The translations under genes and the position numbers were made by a program. The notes beneath the pieces were generated by a model. That model was not told where the DNA came from and ran no database searches. It saw only the letters and a program-made list of their open reading frames with translations. A stretch of DNA of 64,000 nucleotides from Siphonodentalium dalli (lineage: Eukaryota > Mollusca > Scaphopoda > Gadilida > Siphonodentaliidae). The DNA lies in contig CP136067.1 of assembly GCA_032622095.1 (NCBI GenBank), positions 63,746,893 through 63,810,892 on the forward strand, in the 5' to 3' direction. Numbering within the stretch: position 1 is the stretch's first letter; the number at the start of each line of letters is the position of its first letter. This document shows, piece after piece, positions 1-11,317 of this stretch.

Positions 1-1640
1 CAGTTGACCCCATTATGAAAAGTCTGAATTGCAGTCAAACAAGAAAATTCCATGCTAAATAAGTCATCTAGTTCTTGCAAACATATTTTAAGAATTACTA
101 TGGAGTTAAATAGTTATGTCTCTGGCTCTGCCCTTATTTGACTTTGTGATCCCATTTTCACAAATTTGACCAGGTGACCCCATTTTGAAAAGTCTGAATT
201 GCAGTCAAACAAGAAAATTCCATTCTAAATAAGTCATCTAGTTCTTGCAAACATATTTTAAGAATTACTATGGAGTGAAATAGTTATGTCTATGGCTCTA
301 CCCTTATTTGACTTTGTGATCCCATTTTCACAAATCTGTCACCCAAGGTAATTTCATACCAAATATAAGCAAAATAGGCCATTTGGTTCTTGCATAGAAG
401 ACATATCATGAATTACTATGGAGAGAAAGAGTAATGTAGCTGGCCTTGCACCTACTTGACCTGGTGACCCTGATTGAACAAATCTGAATCACAATCACCA
501 ATGGAGCCTCAATATTAAATATGAGCTAAATAGAGCTGGTGGTTCTTTCAAAGGACACTTTTCAAGTTTGCCAAATATGTTCTAGTGAGGTGGTGGATGT
601 GGGAGTGTTAAATGTCCTGTTGAAAGATTTGAACAATACATATGATAGATTGTTGTTGTAATTGGGAATTAATGACCTCTAGCAGATCTCCAGGGAATGT
701 TTATAAAAATGTAGATTTCACTTGACATGTGTCTACATGTACAGGCATATCCCGCATACAGTTGGAGCCAAAGTAAATGCTCCTAATTAATGATTCTGTC
801 AAGAATTTGAGTAAATATTAATTTTGGGACCAGGGTGGCAGAAGCAGTGAACTTGAGTGAAGGGCCAGATGGCACAACCTTCAGAAATTTAATGGCATTA
901 GTTTTTCAATATTCAAAAAATGTTTAAAAATATATATATAGTGAAATACAAAATTTTAAAAATATTTTAATTAAAAAAAAATTGACATTTTTTTAAAAAT
1001 ATTCTTTTACTTTTTAATATATAATTTTTTTCCTTTCTTTTTTGTTTGTTTGTTTTGGTTAAAAAGTTAAATCTAAATTTTTTTATTTTTTTTGGAGTTA
1101 TGTCCCTGGCCACGCCCACATTTGACACAGTGACCTCATTTGAACAAATCTGAACCCCAGTCACCCAACGATCCTTCATACCAAATATGAACCCATTTGG
1201 CCTGATGGTATTTGAGAAGTCATTTTAAGAATTACTATGGAGGGAAAGAGTTATGGCCCTGGCTTCACAACTATTTGACCAAGTGAACTCATTTGAACAA
1301 ATCTGAATGTGAGTCACCAAGGGAACATCCACACCAAATATGAAACCATTCGGTCTTATCATTCTGAAGAAGATGTTTAAAAGAATTACTATGGAGGGAC
1401 AGAGTTATGGCCCTGGCTTTGCAACTATTTGACCCAGTGACCTCATTTGAAAAAAATCAGAATGTGAGTCACCTAGGGAACATCCACACCAAATATGAAC
1501 CCATTCAGTCTTATGGATCCTGAGGAGAAGATCTTTAAAGAATTGTTGACAGACGGACAAATGGATGGATGGACGACGGACGAGGAGTGATGATTATAGC
1601 TCCACCAGAGACTTCGTCTCAGGTGAGCTAATAAAAAAGC
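1..1640. repeat. Dispersed ~170-bp repeat array with hairpin end
   Basis: Diverged tandem units of about 150–175 bp. The first two (about 1–170 and 171–345) are nearly identical; later units around 1085, 1240 and 1395 share the phrases GAATTACTATGGAGGGA, TATGGCCCTGGCTT and CACACCAAATATGAACC. The array ends in a GGAC-rich stretch (1552–1585) and a hairpin at 1597–1630 whose arms are TAGCTCC/GGTGAGCTA around ACTTCGTCTC. Repeats with this tail and hairpin are familiar in mollusc genomes (from memory). It lies in the kinesin intron downstream of the 1698–1895 exon. The part at 500–1080 is too diverged to place into units. Confidence 0.6.
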
Positions 1641-1697
1641 GCCTAGTGTCCGGAAATGTTTTCCTGACCCCTGGCTAAGTTTAAAAAAAATGTTAAC

Positions 1698-1895
1698 CTT
1701 ATTCTCTGCGAGAGCATTGATGACATTCCCTAAAGCAAGAAGAGATCTGTTTATATTCGCACCCTCTCTGAGTCTAGCTCCATGATTGGTGGTAACTGTT
1801 GCTCTCTCTGACCCAGCTAAATCTATGAGACACATTTTGGCCACTTTCATCTCTGCTGTTAGATTTGCTGTACGATCTTTTTGCCTTATGAATAT
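1698..1895 (-). CDS. KIF18: Kinesin-8 motor exon 5 (switch II)
   Basis: 66 codons, residues about 255–320 of the model. It begins after an acceptor TTTTGCAG with IFIRQKD and ends AENK before a GTTAAC donor; both boundaries are phase 0. It contains switch II DLAGSE (about residues 279–284) and the strongly conserved [16 protein letters not shown] helix. Switch II senses the nucleotide state and couples it to microtubule binding. The open frame continues past the donor for a few dozen codons, but those residues do not look like kinesin and are read as intron. No frameshift or stop is seen. Confidence 0.93.
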
Positions 1896-2955
1896 CTGCA
1901 AAAGAATAAAGGTGACATGTATTTAAAGATTGACTAGCAGTTAGTTATAATTCACTGTGAATTTGTTATTTATTAAACTTACGAGGTGTCCCATATCCTG
2001 GACAAGAATCTCTTTATTTATTATTCATCATATCTGAGGGATGAAATTTTTTTCTGTTTACCTCTATGGTAGCATGTCAACAGATATATTTAATTAGGCG
2101 CAATTAGTGCTGTGCGGTTAACTGTGGAATCAATTCGGTGTCAGTTATAGCAAAAAAAAACAAACAAAAATTAACGGTGCATGTAAAAATAAACCGCACT
2201 TCAGGTTATAATTTGTTTGCATACACTGTGTATCCGATTGCCAATCGGAACCACGAAAACATTGAATTTTATTTAAAAATTAAATATCCATGCACGACTT
2301 GCATGAGACTGACATGTTATGATGAAATAAATGTTTGCATGGAATGTGACCACATGCTCTCTGTGGCTGTCCCCGGGGATTTCCACACGAAGTTCCAAAC
2401 TGGGAACAAAACAACTTGTTCGAGTTTCCAACCTTTGTTAAATAAATCCCTCCTGGTAGTCCCTAAATCGGCTCGATGATCAGCCCACACATTGAGAAAT
2501 TTTTTTTCCAAAGAGATGCATTGGTAAAATTAATCTGAGTTGGCATTTGAACGTGGTGCTATTTATAACTGCAGGATGTCATTGGTGGTTAAAAACAATA
2601 CCTGGCTGACTGACTTCTGGGCCCTAATGTGGGTGCTAACTGCGACCTTTTGTGCATGTCTATTGCCAATCTGGTTACGGTACATCAGGAATGTCTGTTC
2701 TCACTGAGAACTTTCTGATGAATGGAAACAAGCCATATTCTGAAAAATTACCCACAATTCTGCTGTGGTTAAGGAGTCGATTATTTAGGGCATTACTGTA
2801 GTGTATGCAGTCATTGCAGTGGAGTGTCTGTGTGGACTAAGCAGGGCAATCACTGTTGTTCCAAGTCCCTGCTAGTATAAGCAATAACATGTTTAATCTA
2901 TTACCATTAAAGAGAACACATTAGGCACAAAATAACAATTATTTGAGTCTCACAT

Positions 2956-3060
2956 GGGAGGGGGGGGTCGGCAGTAAAAAAGGTATGCCGTTTTTTTGCA
3001 TCTGGCATTTTTGGGGAACCACCACCCCCAAAGTTTCAAATTTTTTGACACCCACCGCCC
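2956..3060. mobile_element. Small G-tract-capped miniature element
   Basis: About 105 bp with a G run followed by TCGGCA at the left and TTTTTTGACACCCACC at the right, with a GGTATGCCG / CTGGCATTTTTGG interior. Related copies lie near 61571–61640 and 61981–62116. Autonomous relative and target duplication are not visible. Confidence 0.45.
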
Positions 3061-3180
3061 AAATTTCACTAAATTTGGTCTAAAACAGCATTAAACTCTA
3101 TGATCTTGTTTAGTTCAAGTAATCTGTTTCAGAAGCTGTTTTTATTGTAAACCTAGGTCTTTGTGCAGGATATAATATTT

Positions 3181-3800
3181 TTTTACCCAAAATATGTATC
3201 TCCTAATAAGTATCTTGGACACTGAATGAACTAATGGTTATATATTTCTTGCTTGCAAGATTCTAGAAGAGGTTTTTAAAAATCGGTATGAAGTACAGGT
3301 CTACAGTACCCGCACGGTCAAACCCAATTAGGTTCAACTTTCGACCAATCATGTGAGTTCTTTCGCTATAAACGAGAAGACAGGTACTTTTACGGTCTTT
3401 TTAATTTCTCCCTTCCGTGTGTTTGATGCGTTTGACAGAGTGCGCGGGGCGGGAATGTTGATCCCAACTGGGAGGGCCCTATGAGTTCAGTGTCCAAGAT
3501 ACTTATTAGGAGATACATATTTTGGGTAAAAAAAAATTATATCTCCGTCAAAGATATCTTGGACACTGAATGAACTAATGGTTATAATTAGAATTCTTGA
3601 ATAGGAGGCCACGAGGCAGATAATCAGACTATGCCCATGACTATGAAACCCACCTGCTGAAGCAGAAAAGATTTGCATCCTGTACCAAAAAGAGTTCTTG
3701 GTAGACGTGTGTAAAAAATAGACCATTGTGTCCCATATGCAGTAGCTCAGATAAACCCAAAAGCGACTGAGCCTCCTAAAAGGAAACAACACGTAGTTCA
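3181..3800 (-). mobile_element. Decayed DIRS-like retroelement end (ITR plus ICR)
   Basis: The segment ACCCAAAATATGTATCTCCT...CTTGGACACTGAA at 3184–3230 recurs inverted at 3487–3536. It is followed by another direct copy of CTTGGACACTGAATGAACTA at 3560–3580. This terminal repeat plus complementary internal region matches the layout of the full DIRS element at 48539–55148. The stretch GCGCGGGGCGGG...GGGAGGGCCCTATG (3441–3483) matches 48865–48893 of that element. Downstream, to about 3800, weak resemblance to a recombinase C-terminus is broken by frameshifts. It is a different DIRS family or an old copy, inside a kinesin intron. Confidence 0.55.
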
Positions 3801-3905
3801 TGTGCCCTAATGATCACAGAGTGAAGGTGTCCAGGATAAACATTGGTCATAGGCAAGGGAGATAACTCATTCATTCATTCATGTTCCCAATAGGATAGAG
3901 ACCTA

Positions 3906-3933
3906 CCCCCCCCCCCCCCCCCCCCCCCCCCCC
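3906..3933. repeat. Homopolymer C tract (28 C)
   Basis: Twenty-eight consecutive C residues, between ACCTA and TTCAGAG, in an intron. Length is uncertain because such runs are often misread. Confidence 0.85.
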
Positions 3934-4070
3934 TTCAGAGTATGAAGCAGCACTAGAACGACAACCAGAAGATGTTGACAGGCCCACAAGTCACGAAAGA
4001 GGGGACCATAGCAAACCGATGAGAAAACACGGTTATGATTCTACCCATTTTATAAATAGACACAACTCAC

Positions 4071-4181
4071 TTGAAGTACAGCATGAGATCTTGACGACTC
4101 TGCGTTGGCATCTGTTGGATGCTGAGATCGATTCTGATTACCAAATTGGAGCATACATAGCAATTCCTCTGCACTTTTTGG
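4071..4181 (-). CDS. KIF18: Kinesin-8 motor exon 4 (switch I)
   Basis: 37 codons, residues about 218–254, phase 0 at both ends. It starts after a TTGTAG acceptor with PKSAEELL and ends SHAVLQ before a GTGAGT donor. It carries the diagnostic [16 protein letters not shown] stretch, in which SSRSH is switch I. Too short for simple ORF calling; it was found by looking for the segment that must join the P-loop and switch II exons. The fit to KIF18A/B around PK-S-EE and N-NR-QHPTD is very close. No defects. Confidence 0.95.
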
Positions 4182-5224
4182 CTACAACCATATAAACATC
4201 AGCTTTAATAATCAATTTGCAGAAATAAATATAATTTGGTCACACAACACTATGTGAATTTTAATAGCAGAATATTTTTTGAACATTCCCCAATCTGATC
4301 ACAATATACAGCTAGAAGTAGAACAACACAATCGTATGAACTAGTTAACGTTATTACTTGAGTTTGTTGTGGTGCAATGGTTCATGTACGAGAACCATAG
4401 GTTTGAGTTGCACCTTGCGGCAGTTACATCAGCCATCAGCTCGCATTGCCTCACTGTGCTGTGCTTGACATGAAATATTCCTGTCGCAGGATGGATCCAT
4501 CTCCACAAATGCACATACCGTATTCTCGCGGATATAAGACCAGGGGGCCTAGGGAATAAATAGCTTGAAAAGGCATGGGTGGTCTTATACCCTGGAAAAA
4601 ATTGAGTATTTCGGATGTCATCACCTGGACTGGAGAAAATATGGCATTGGGCGATGGATGAGTAAGTATATTTAGCGTCAGTATATCGAACATATCTCAT
4701 TTCTGCATTTCGAGGTATACGTAAACGTAACTTTACCAGAAAGCTGGGATTTCCCCACATTTAGTTTCGGTTTCGCACGTGGTCGTAACAGAATTAACGT
4801 TGAATTGGAAATCTTACACAGAAAATATGCACAGAAACGAACAGTCAAAATAACACATGTGATACATAACACAGTATAAGAATATATATAGGCCTAGAAA
4901 CGTATGTAAAACTTTGTCTAGATAAATTATTTGGGAATTACAATGGGGATTTATATTCCGATAATCGTTTCGTAAACGGAGTCCTGCATTCCGTAAAATA
5001 TTTAGTTTCTGTTGACATTAAAACAAGAATGTTGTGCTTCATATGTCAATCAATGGAAAGTGGGCGTTAAATTTAACTGAGAAATCCAATCGCTATTCAG
5101 AATGAGAAAACAATACAGCTTATGCGGTTACATAACTTACATTGTGTACATCAATGCATGAAAGTTGTTATATTGATTTATGGTAGGCCTTACTCATGGT
5201 AAATTTATGACATTGAATAATTAA

Positions 5225-5422
5225 TTAGGGGAACAAAACAAATTTTAATGGCGTGTTGTTTCTTAATTTGGGCCGTTTTACCCTTGGATAGGGGTTTGAG
5301 TCTATCGTAATCGCGCTCCCAAGATCGAATCCCCATTCACGTTCGGTTTTGGAGAAATTCCTGCCGTTATCACGAAACCACTCGATCACAGTCACTTTCA
5401 CAGATTTACGTTGTAGAGGCAT
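5225..5422 (-). pseudogene. Helix-turn-helix-like transposase fragment
   Basis: An open frame starting MPLQRKSVKVTVIEWF and continuing RDNGRNFSKTEREWGFDLG. It resembles the N-terminal DNA-binding segment of pogo/Tc1-like transposases and CENP-B relatives (basic start, V-x-E-W-x-R-x-N-G helix, then a second helix). After about 35 residues the resemblance ends and the frame stops. A hAT miniature element sits just upstream (5451). No DDE domain is seen between here and the element's left end. Assignment is by eye and tentative. Confidence 0.35.
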
Positions 5423-5442
5423 TGTGAACAAATAAAGAAATG

Positions 5443-5732
5443 AAGATCTGTAGGGCTGCAACGATACACTTTGTCACAATACGATACGTATCACGATACA
5501 TGACCAACGATACGATACAAATCACGATATGCAAAAACCATGTTTTGCGAGGATTTTCGATCTAAATTGCTGAAAAAAATACAGTAAATATGGGTTATTT
5601 TCGCATACGATGACCTAAAATTGTTATATTTGTGTATCGCGATAGACTTCACACGATACGATACGCGTATCGTGTGAAAGCGTATCGTGATATATCGAAA
5701 TCACGATGAATCGTTGCAGCTCTAAAGATCTG
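5443..5732. mobile_element. hAT miniature element with perfect 8-bp TSD
   Basis: Element 5451–5724 begins TAGGGCTGCAACGAT and ends ATCGTTGCAGCTCTA. It is flanked by AAGATCTG at 5443–5450 and again at 5725–5732, an exact 8-bp target duplication as made by hAT transposases. The interior is rich in ATCG/CGAT-type words (ACGATACGATAC) that form further inverted repeats. Non-coding, 274 bp. Confidence 0.88.
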
Positions 5733-6244
5733 GGTTTGTTTCTCAGTATTTATACCGATCATATGTTTTGATTGAAACCCACATTGCACATATGAACATG
5801 GCTTACAGTGGAATGACTAAAACAACACCGGACCGCCTTTGAAATGTGACAACAAAGGACACACAAAGCAGTGACAGCAGTTCACCTCTTGTTCACACAT
5901 TGTCAGCACAAACTTACACAGGACAGTCTTAATTACCTTCAATAGTTCCTTTCCATTGATCTTTTCCGTTGATTGAACATCAGTAAAACAGGCCTACCCG
6001 GCCGGTTAATAATTGAACACAAACAAGACACAATGTCACAAAAATCTTCTTTATTGTTTTCAAATTTCAAAAGTAATCTAATCTTGAATATAGTTTCTGG
6101 TATTCATCTTTTCCACACACTCAGTACGACACCTGTCACAATCGATGAACGTCAATAATATAGGCCTACCGACCAGTTATTAATTGAACACAAGAAACAA
6201 GACACAGTGTAACATAAATCATCTTTATTTTTCTCAAATAATGG

Positions 6245-8324
6245 TACAGTGCATTCTGCTTTATTGCATAGCGTCGGTGCATGGCCTTTCCCATGGATGC
6301 ATATAACCGAATATGCATAAAGCCGAAATCACCCCATCACCCCATTTGAGGTTCTTAAGATTGTTTAGTTTGTACAGTACGTAGTACCACGAAATGGCGA
6401 AATCATTAGATTGCTGTATCATATTTTCATCTCATACCTTGTTGTAAATTACTATTATGTCAATAAACTGATTCATTAACATCTTTATTTGTTGTTGCAT
6501 GTATAAAATGATTACATACCATCATTATCACACACACAAAAACATTTTTAATAAAGCCATTTCCTGAACGTGTTATTATTTTCCCATCCCATAATTTCTA
6601 TATCTATTTATAGATAATATGTATGGGAGGCCAGACCAAGCACATTCCTTGTTATTTCTATTACAGAATGGATTTGTATTGAGTACGCAACTGTGTTTAA
6701 TACTTTATTTTAATTTATCAACGAACATGATAAAAACAACAATTACAACAACAACAACATTAATGAATCACATTCACGGAATCCAATTTACAAATTCTGT
6801 AATCGCACACAACTTCTGCGTCTTAGCCGGTTCGTTGTCGCTTTCGCTGGGGGTTGCAGTTGGACTCCAATTGTCGGATGATCTCATCTTTCTTTGGTTG
6901 GATACGCGAGACCTGAGACTGAGAACAACCCAGTTTCTTTGCGATTTCTGTAAGGAGAGGAAAAGATTGGTTTACAAGGAGTCAGATTACAGAATAAAAG
7001 TAGAAAAAATAATATAAAAATGATGACAGATTTATGACGCTATATTATATTAATTTGTAATAAGCTCGTAAAGAGGAATATATTTTTAAATATCTTTTAC
7101 TAATTTGGTAGTGATTCAATTATGGAGAAGATCAAATAAATTGAAATAATAAATAACTTTAATAAAAGTTGAGAAAAAAAAGTTGTCAAATATTAAACTT
7201 ACCAGTCTGTGTGAACTTTTGATCCAAAAGCTTAATCACTTCGTACTTGTCAGCTAAGGAAAGGTCATTGTGTTTTCGTTTTGAAGACATGGTAAATGAT
7301 ATGCTGTACACTGATAACCAATGGCCTTTATACTGAGAAATTTTTTGATAAAACCCGAGAATAAATCATAGTGAACCATTGTTACACTAATGAGTTGAAA
7401 TCATTGAATAAACACGGCACCAGGTTTGTCGGGATGAGAAACGAAGACATTGTTGTTTTAGTTTTTGTGTCTAACAGTGATGTCAACCAGCTGTTCAGTT
7501 AATGATAAGCCATCACTATGTAAACATGTTTCTATTCATTAAATTATTGTCGGCTCAGAAACAAAGAGACCACCATGTTGGCCTTCCTTTTTGTGGCGGC
7601 GACCTTGACACTTTGTTGATATAATTCGCGGAATTTTCCTTTTTATTTTTATGAATCAAGACAAAAAAACAAATATACAAGCTTTAATAATTCATATAAT
7701 TCACACATAATTAAGGAAACATACAGGAAATGTTTGTGAACAGAAGAATGTTAGAAGAAATAGAAAAGCACTTTCAGTATAGGTGGCTTCCTTGTTGGGG
7801 AATTCCCGGAAATCTATCTTCCTTTCACTATCTCGGAATTGCAACTGGAACTTCAGGTGTTTACAAACTCAACAAACAACCAAATAAGTATACACATTTT
7901 AATAAATCATGCAATTCACAAATAAATATGGAAACATAAAGGAAATTTATGTGTCAACAGAAGCATGTTAATGAGAACAGATAGAAAACCACGTGTGTTA
8001 TGAAATTGAAAATTGCCGTCTTCGTTCTCGTGATGGTCATCTTCAACAACTTTGTATTAAGTTTTCCCATAAAATACCTTTTTCAAGGTAAATATTTTTA
8101 CAAATTGCTATAATTTCGGCACCATGAGGTGACTTTTTACCCCTTCTCATCAACATTTTTGGCGATTTTCGTATGCATAAAAACGGAATAGATTCCAACC
8201 CTTATGCAAATAAACGATTAAAAAATAGTCTTTTTTATGAGAAAATGGTTTGGTGCATGCATATTTTATGCAAATAGCCGAAATATGCATATAAACGATA
8301 TGCAATTAACTGAAATTGACTGTA
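6245..8324. mobile_element. Tigger-like element nested in the 3.9-kb element
   Basis: The left end CAGTGCATTCTGCTTTATTG (from 6247) and the inverse of the right end, CAGTCAATTTCAGTTAATTG, match at about three quarters of positions. Both are flanked by TA (6245–6246, 8323–8324). Tigger TIRs typically start CAGT with a TA duplication. It carries the 5' part of a CENP-B-like transposase gene (6780–7290, minus strand). Only about 500 bp lie beyond that, so the catalytic DDE region is missing. Subterminal words TATGCATAT/ATATGCATA recur at both ends (about 6295–6325, 8245–8305). Confidence 0.72.
6780..7290 (-). pseudogene. CENP-B/Tigger-type transposase N-terminus, broken
   Basis: Exon 1 is 7290–7203: ATG, then SSKRKHNDLSLADKYEV and IKLLDQKFTQT, ending at a GTAAGT donor. 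Exon 2 starts at 6947 after a CTTACAG acceptor and reads IAKKLGCSQSQVSRI and then a basic stretch. Phases agree (one base plus two). Together they form the CENP-B N-type helix-turn-helix of Tigger transposases, which binds the element's ends. An in-frame TAA at 6833–6835 follows RQRTG; the frame after it, DAEVV, still looks like Tigger sequence, so the stop is a later mutation. No DDE domain is present. Confidence 0.78.
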
Positions 8325-8508
8325 TATAAACCCGTTTTGGAGGGGTTATGGTTAGGGCTAGGGAGGGGTGGTCTTATACCCCGGAAAACTTACTTCTAAT
8401 TAAAATACTGGGGGTGGTCTTATGCCCGAAAGTGGGCTTATACCCGCGAGAATTACGGTAGATATTTAATTTTCCGAATAAAAATAAGTCTCATATCCCT
8501 CAACTTAC

Positions 8509-8616
8509 TTTATGTCTTGACAGTCCAGATATGACCACACCTTGGCTGGAATCTTCACGAATAGGCAGGAATCTGTGACTGTCTACAAGGAGATCTTGGA
8601 TTTGTTCATTGTAAAC
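8509..8616 (-). CDS. KIF18: Kinesin-8 motor exon 3
   Basis: 36 codons, residues about 182–217, phase 0 at both ends. It starts after a TATGTAG acceptor with VYNEQIQDLLVD and ends LSRHK before a GTAAGT donor. The YNEQI-DLL and IRED...GVV...GL pattern is the kinesin-8 segment between the SYLE strand (previous exon) and the PKS helix (next exon). Too short for simple ORF calling; located by homology and splice signals. The donor is 49 bp from the right end of the 3.9-kb transposon. Confidence 0.95.
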
Positions 8617-8804
8617 CTACATAATAAAAAAAAACATCTGAATTTGAACCAGGTTGGGGAATACATACTGGTAACCTACTGGTATAGTATACATACTATC
8701 ACTATGGTTTGGTGCCAAATATGAGAATTACCTTCAATTTCCCCTATTATACCCTCAATTAAATTTGGCAAATATTTTTATAAAATTTGGTCCAGCGTCA
8801 ACCC

Positions 8805-10057
8805 TACTCTCAGGTGCCAAATAAACGTGCCGGCACGTTTATTAATTTGGAGCAAAAATACACACAATCACGCTTATTGTGACCCATCACGTTTATTATT
8901 TGTGGGGGTAAATCCATCACATAATGTGACATTTATTCTTTTTTGGGTGATAAACAAACGAATATAACAATGGAACGAATCACGAGTGCGCTAATGTCAA
9001 TACTAGAAGTTACAAACCACTAAATAAAACTGTTTTTGGTTGGTTGAGATGCGACATCGCTTCGATATAAAACCTATTTTGGGAGGGGCTTTATATTAAT
9101 AACTCATGTCAAGTTGTCAACTTTATAACGGGAATTGGGGGAGATTCATTGTCTGTTGACAAGTTTATTCCGGGAAGTTTAACAATTGCTCAGCAACCCA
9201 CACGGGCCAGTGCACAGAGTGCAGTGTCCAGTGTTGATGTGACACGGGGAAAGACATACATGTACATGTAGATTGATATGATATAGAATGATACTACAGC
9301 AGCCGCGTCTCTCTGGTTAACAGTGAAATAAAATTGCAGCAATAGCAGTAAGACATCAAAGGTTTGCTGCCGGTTGTAAACGACATGTCATTGACAAAGT
9401 AGGTCACTTGCTGCATGACGTGTACTATTGAAATAGGTCATTAAAATTGAGGTCACTCAGGTCAGGTCTGTGCTTTGATCAGTGGACCACTAGCGACTGA
9501 TTGATATATTTATACAATGTGTTTCAAGAAGATGGCATTGATCGTTCTCGTTCGTGGCGACCGGTGTTTACTTAATAACTGAATTGGTAATAACAATATG
9601 CAGTTTGTGTATCGAGATACCTATCATTTGAACGGCCGTATCGATGACCGTATCGTCAGTGCTGTATCGCATCAATACATCGATGTATCGTTACACCCCT
9701 ATGTACATGTAGAATACAACAATCAACATGTAACATAATCTATGCCAACTATATATCATATGAGTAATATGTAATTGCACGCATGGTCATACATAATGTA
9801 TGAATGGGGTAAACAAGATAGTGAAGATACATGATGCATAATACCTAAATGTCACTTCCTCCGCACAGGTATGATTCCCTGTACTATATAAATGTACACA
9901 TAAGCCTTCATGGCTCGAGTTTTAAGCATACTACCATGAAAAGTAAAATCCGTAACCCAGCACATTTATTGTGCACCAGCACTATTATTCTTTTTTTGGT
10001 AAAAATGTCACCCAGCACTTTTATTTGGCCAGCACTTTTATTTGGCACCTGAGAGTA
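8805..10057. mobile_element. TA-flanked element with CTCTCAGGTGCC ends, 1.25 kb
   Basis: The left end CTCTCAGGTGCCAAATAA (from 8807) is the exact inverse of the right end TTATTTGGCACCTGAGAG (to 10055), flanked by TA on both sides. Both subterminal regions carry repeated AATAAA(A/C)GTG words, e.g. CACGTTTATT near 8837 and 8898 and GCACTTTTATTTGG near 10013 and 10032. Two smaller relatives (13989–14165, 45919–46134) share the ends but have different repeated words. No coding capacity seen. A truncated hAT end (to 9701) is nested inside. Confidence 0.8.
9590..9701. mobile_element. Truncated hAT miniature element right end
   Basis: ATCGATGTATCGTTACACCCCTA ends at 9701 and reads, inverted, TAGGGGTGTAACGATAC, a typical hAT end; ATCG/CGAT words precede it as in the 5451–5724 element. 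No matching left end was found. Confidence 0.4.
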
Positions 10058-10980
10058 CTTGTATTGGTAGTTTCTACTAGTGATCTTGAGGTAGAAATAA
10101 ATGCTCAATTATACTTCTATATGTTGTATTGTGTTAGCGGGGTTTCAGCTAATATGGCAGGCCTCATTCCCCTCCCCAACCATGACCTCGTATTTGGCCA
10201 CAAAACGGCCACAGACCAAGGTCAACCCCTTTTTCCCCTTGAAGGGTGACCACCAACACTGACAATTAACAGATCGCAAGGAATCATACAATTGATGCCT
10301 GAATAAGACGTGATCAGTAGCACATGCCACCTGGACAGTTGTCTACAGTCCTTGTAAAGCTTTGTCGCCAAAAGTAAAACCAATCATCACATCAAATAGA
10401 CAGGTGCCATCAAAGAAAATTGCCCACGCACTCAGTTCCTGTGACTCATGATAGGTTGAATACATTAATCAAATTGAGTTGAATACAATCACTATCAATA
10501 TGAGTCACAAAGAAGGCTTTATATATGCCCGGGGATCAGCTAAAAGTACTTTGTTGTATTCCACTGAGAGACCTGAAAACTCGTTCACATCGACCACACG
10601 AAAGTTAGTCGATGCTCCTGTACAAGACAATGCGCTGAACTATATATATTCTGATGATCAGTGCATGGCTGAAAAATGATCACTGTTGAGTAATAATGTC
10701 ACATTTGCACCAGTTTACTGGACCTCTGGTATACCCCCTTTTGGAGCATCACACCATGTCAACACTATTGCATTGTCAGCTTTACATGAAAATCCTTGCC
10801 AATAACCAGTAATGTCAAATTTTGTGCCAGTTTACACTTTACAGTCAGGTATAAAGATCTGATGGTAGTATTGATATATATAGGCCCTATCTTCACTCTT
10901 TGGAACCTTAACCTAAGTCAACAATGCCACATGGTCATTAGTAACAGCTGAATTTGCACAAGTTTAGCTTCAGGACAAAG

Positions 10981-11155
10981 ATTTTACAGAATGGTGGGAA
11001 ATTTCCTGGAATGACAAATTGTTATTTGCTTGACTATTTCGACACAAGATTTACCATGTATGTAGACATTTTACAGAATGTCGGGAAATTTTCTGGAATG
11101 ACAAATTGTTATTTGCTCGACTATTTCGACACAAGATTTACCATGTATGTAGAAA
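10981..11155. repeat. Two tandem 87-bp units
   Basis: ATTTTACAGAATG...ATGTATGTAGA occurs at 10981 and again at 11068 with a handful of substitutions. The 87-bp period is a multiple of three, so an incidental ORF repeats ILQN-GKF-GMTNCYLLDYF twice. No known domain; read as a non-coding duplication. Confidence 0.75.
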
Positions 11156-11317
11156 CAAAATTTTTAGTTCTACTTGATACTCGGCATTTAATACCTTGTT
11201 AACCAAAAGGTTTATCGCTGTTTTCTACTTAGTAAATAATTCACTCGCATTTTAAATTATGAATTACAGGCTTTTAGTTTATTAACTGGAGATCAAAGAA
11301 ACATGCTCTGTTTTAAT

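Larger units (their letters stand above)
4516..8460. mobile_element. TA-flanked pogo/Tigger-like TIR element, 3.9 kb
   Basis: The left end CCGTATTCTCGCGGATATAA (from 4518) is the inverse of the right end TTATACCCGCGAGAATTACGG (to 8458), apart from one inserted and one changed base. Both are flanked by TA, the duplication used by Tc1/mariner and pogo families. It fills about 91% of the intron 4182–8508. Two other elements are nested within it: a hAT miniature element (5451–5724) and a Tigger-like element (6247–8322). A diverged pair of ~75-bp repeats (about 5991–6065 and 6162–6240) lies between these. A helix-turn-helix-like ORF fragment at 5225–5422 may be the remnant of its own transposase. 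Confidence 0.75.

Noticed and set aside
1-1697. Search for the next kinesin exon (HIPYRNSKLTRLL segment)
   Set aside because: Minus-strand reading shows only the dispersed repeat; the exon must lie beyond the left edge.
2138-2479. 113-codon plus-strand ORF with several Cys
   Set aside because: No recognisable domain, no splice or start context, and it overlaps a minus-strand ORF; lies within a kinesin intron.
10954-11202. ORF with a perfect-phase internal peptide repeat
   Set aside because: Due to an 87-bp tandem duplication; no start context or known domain.
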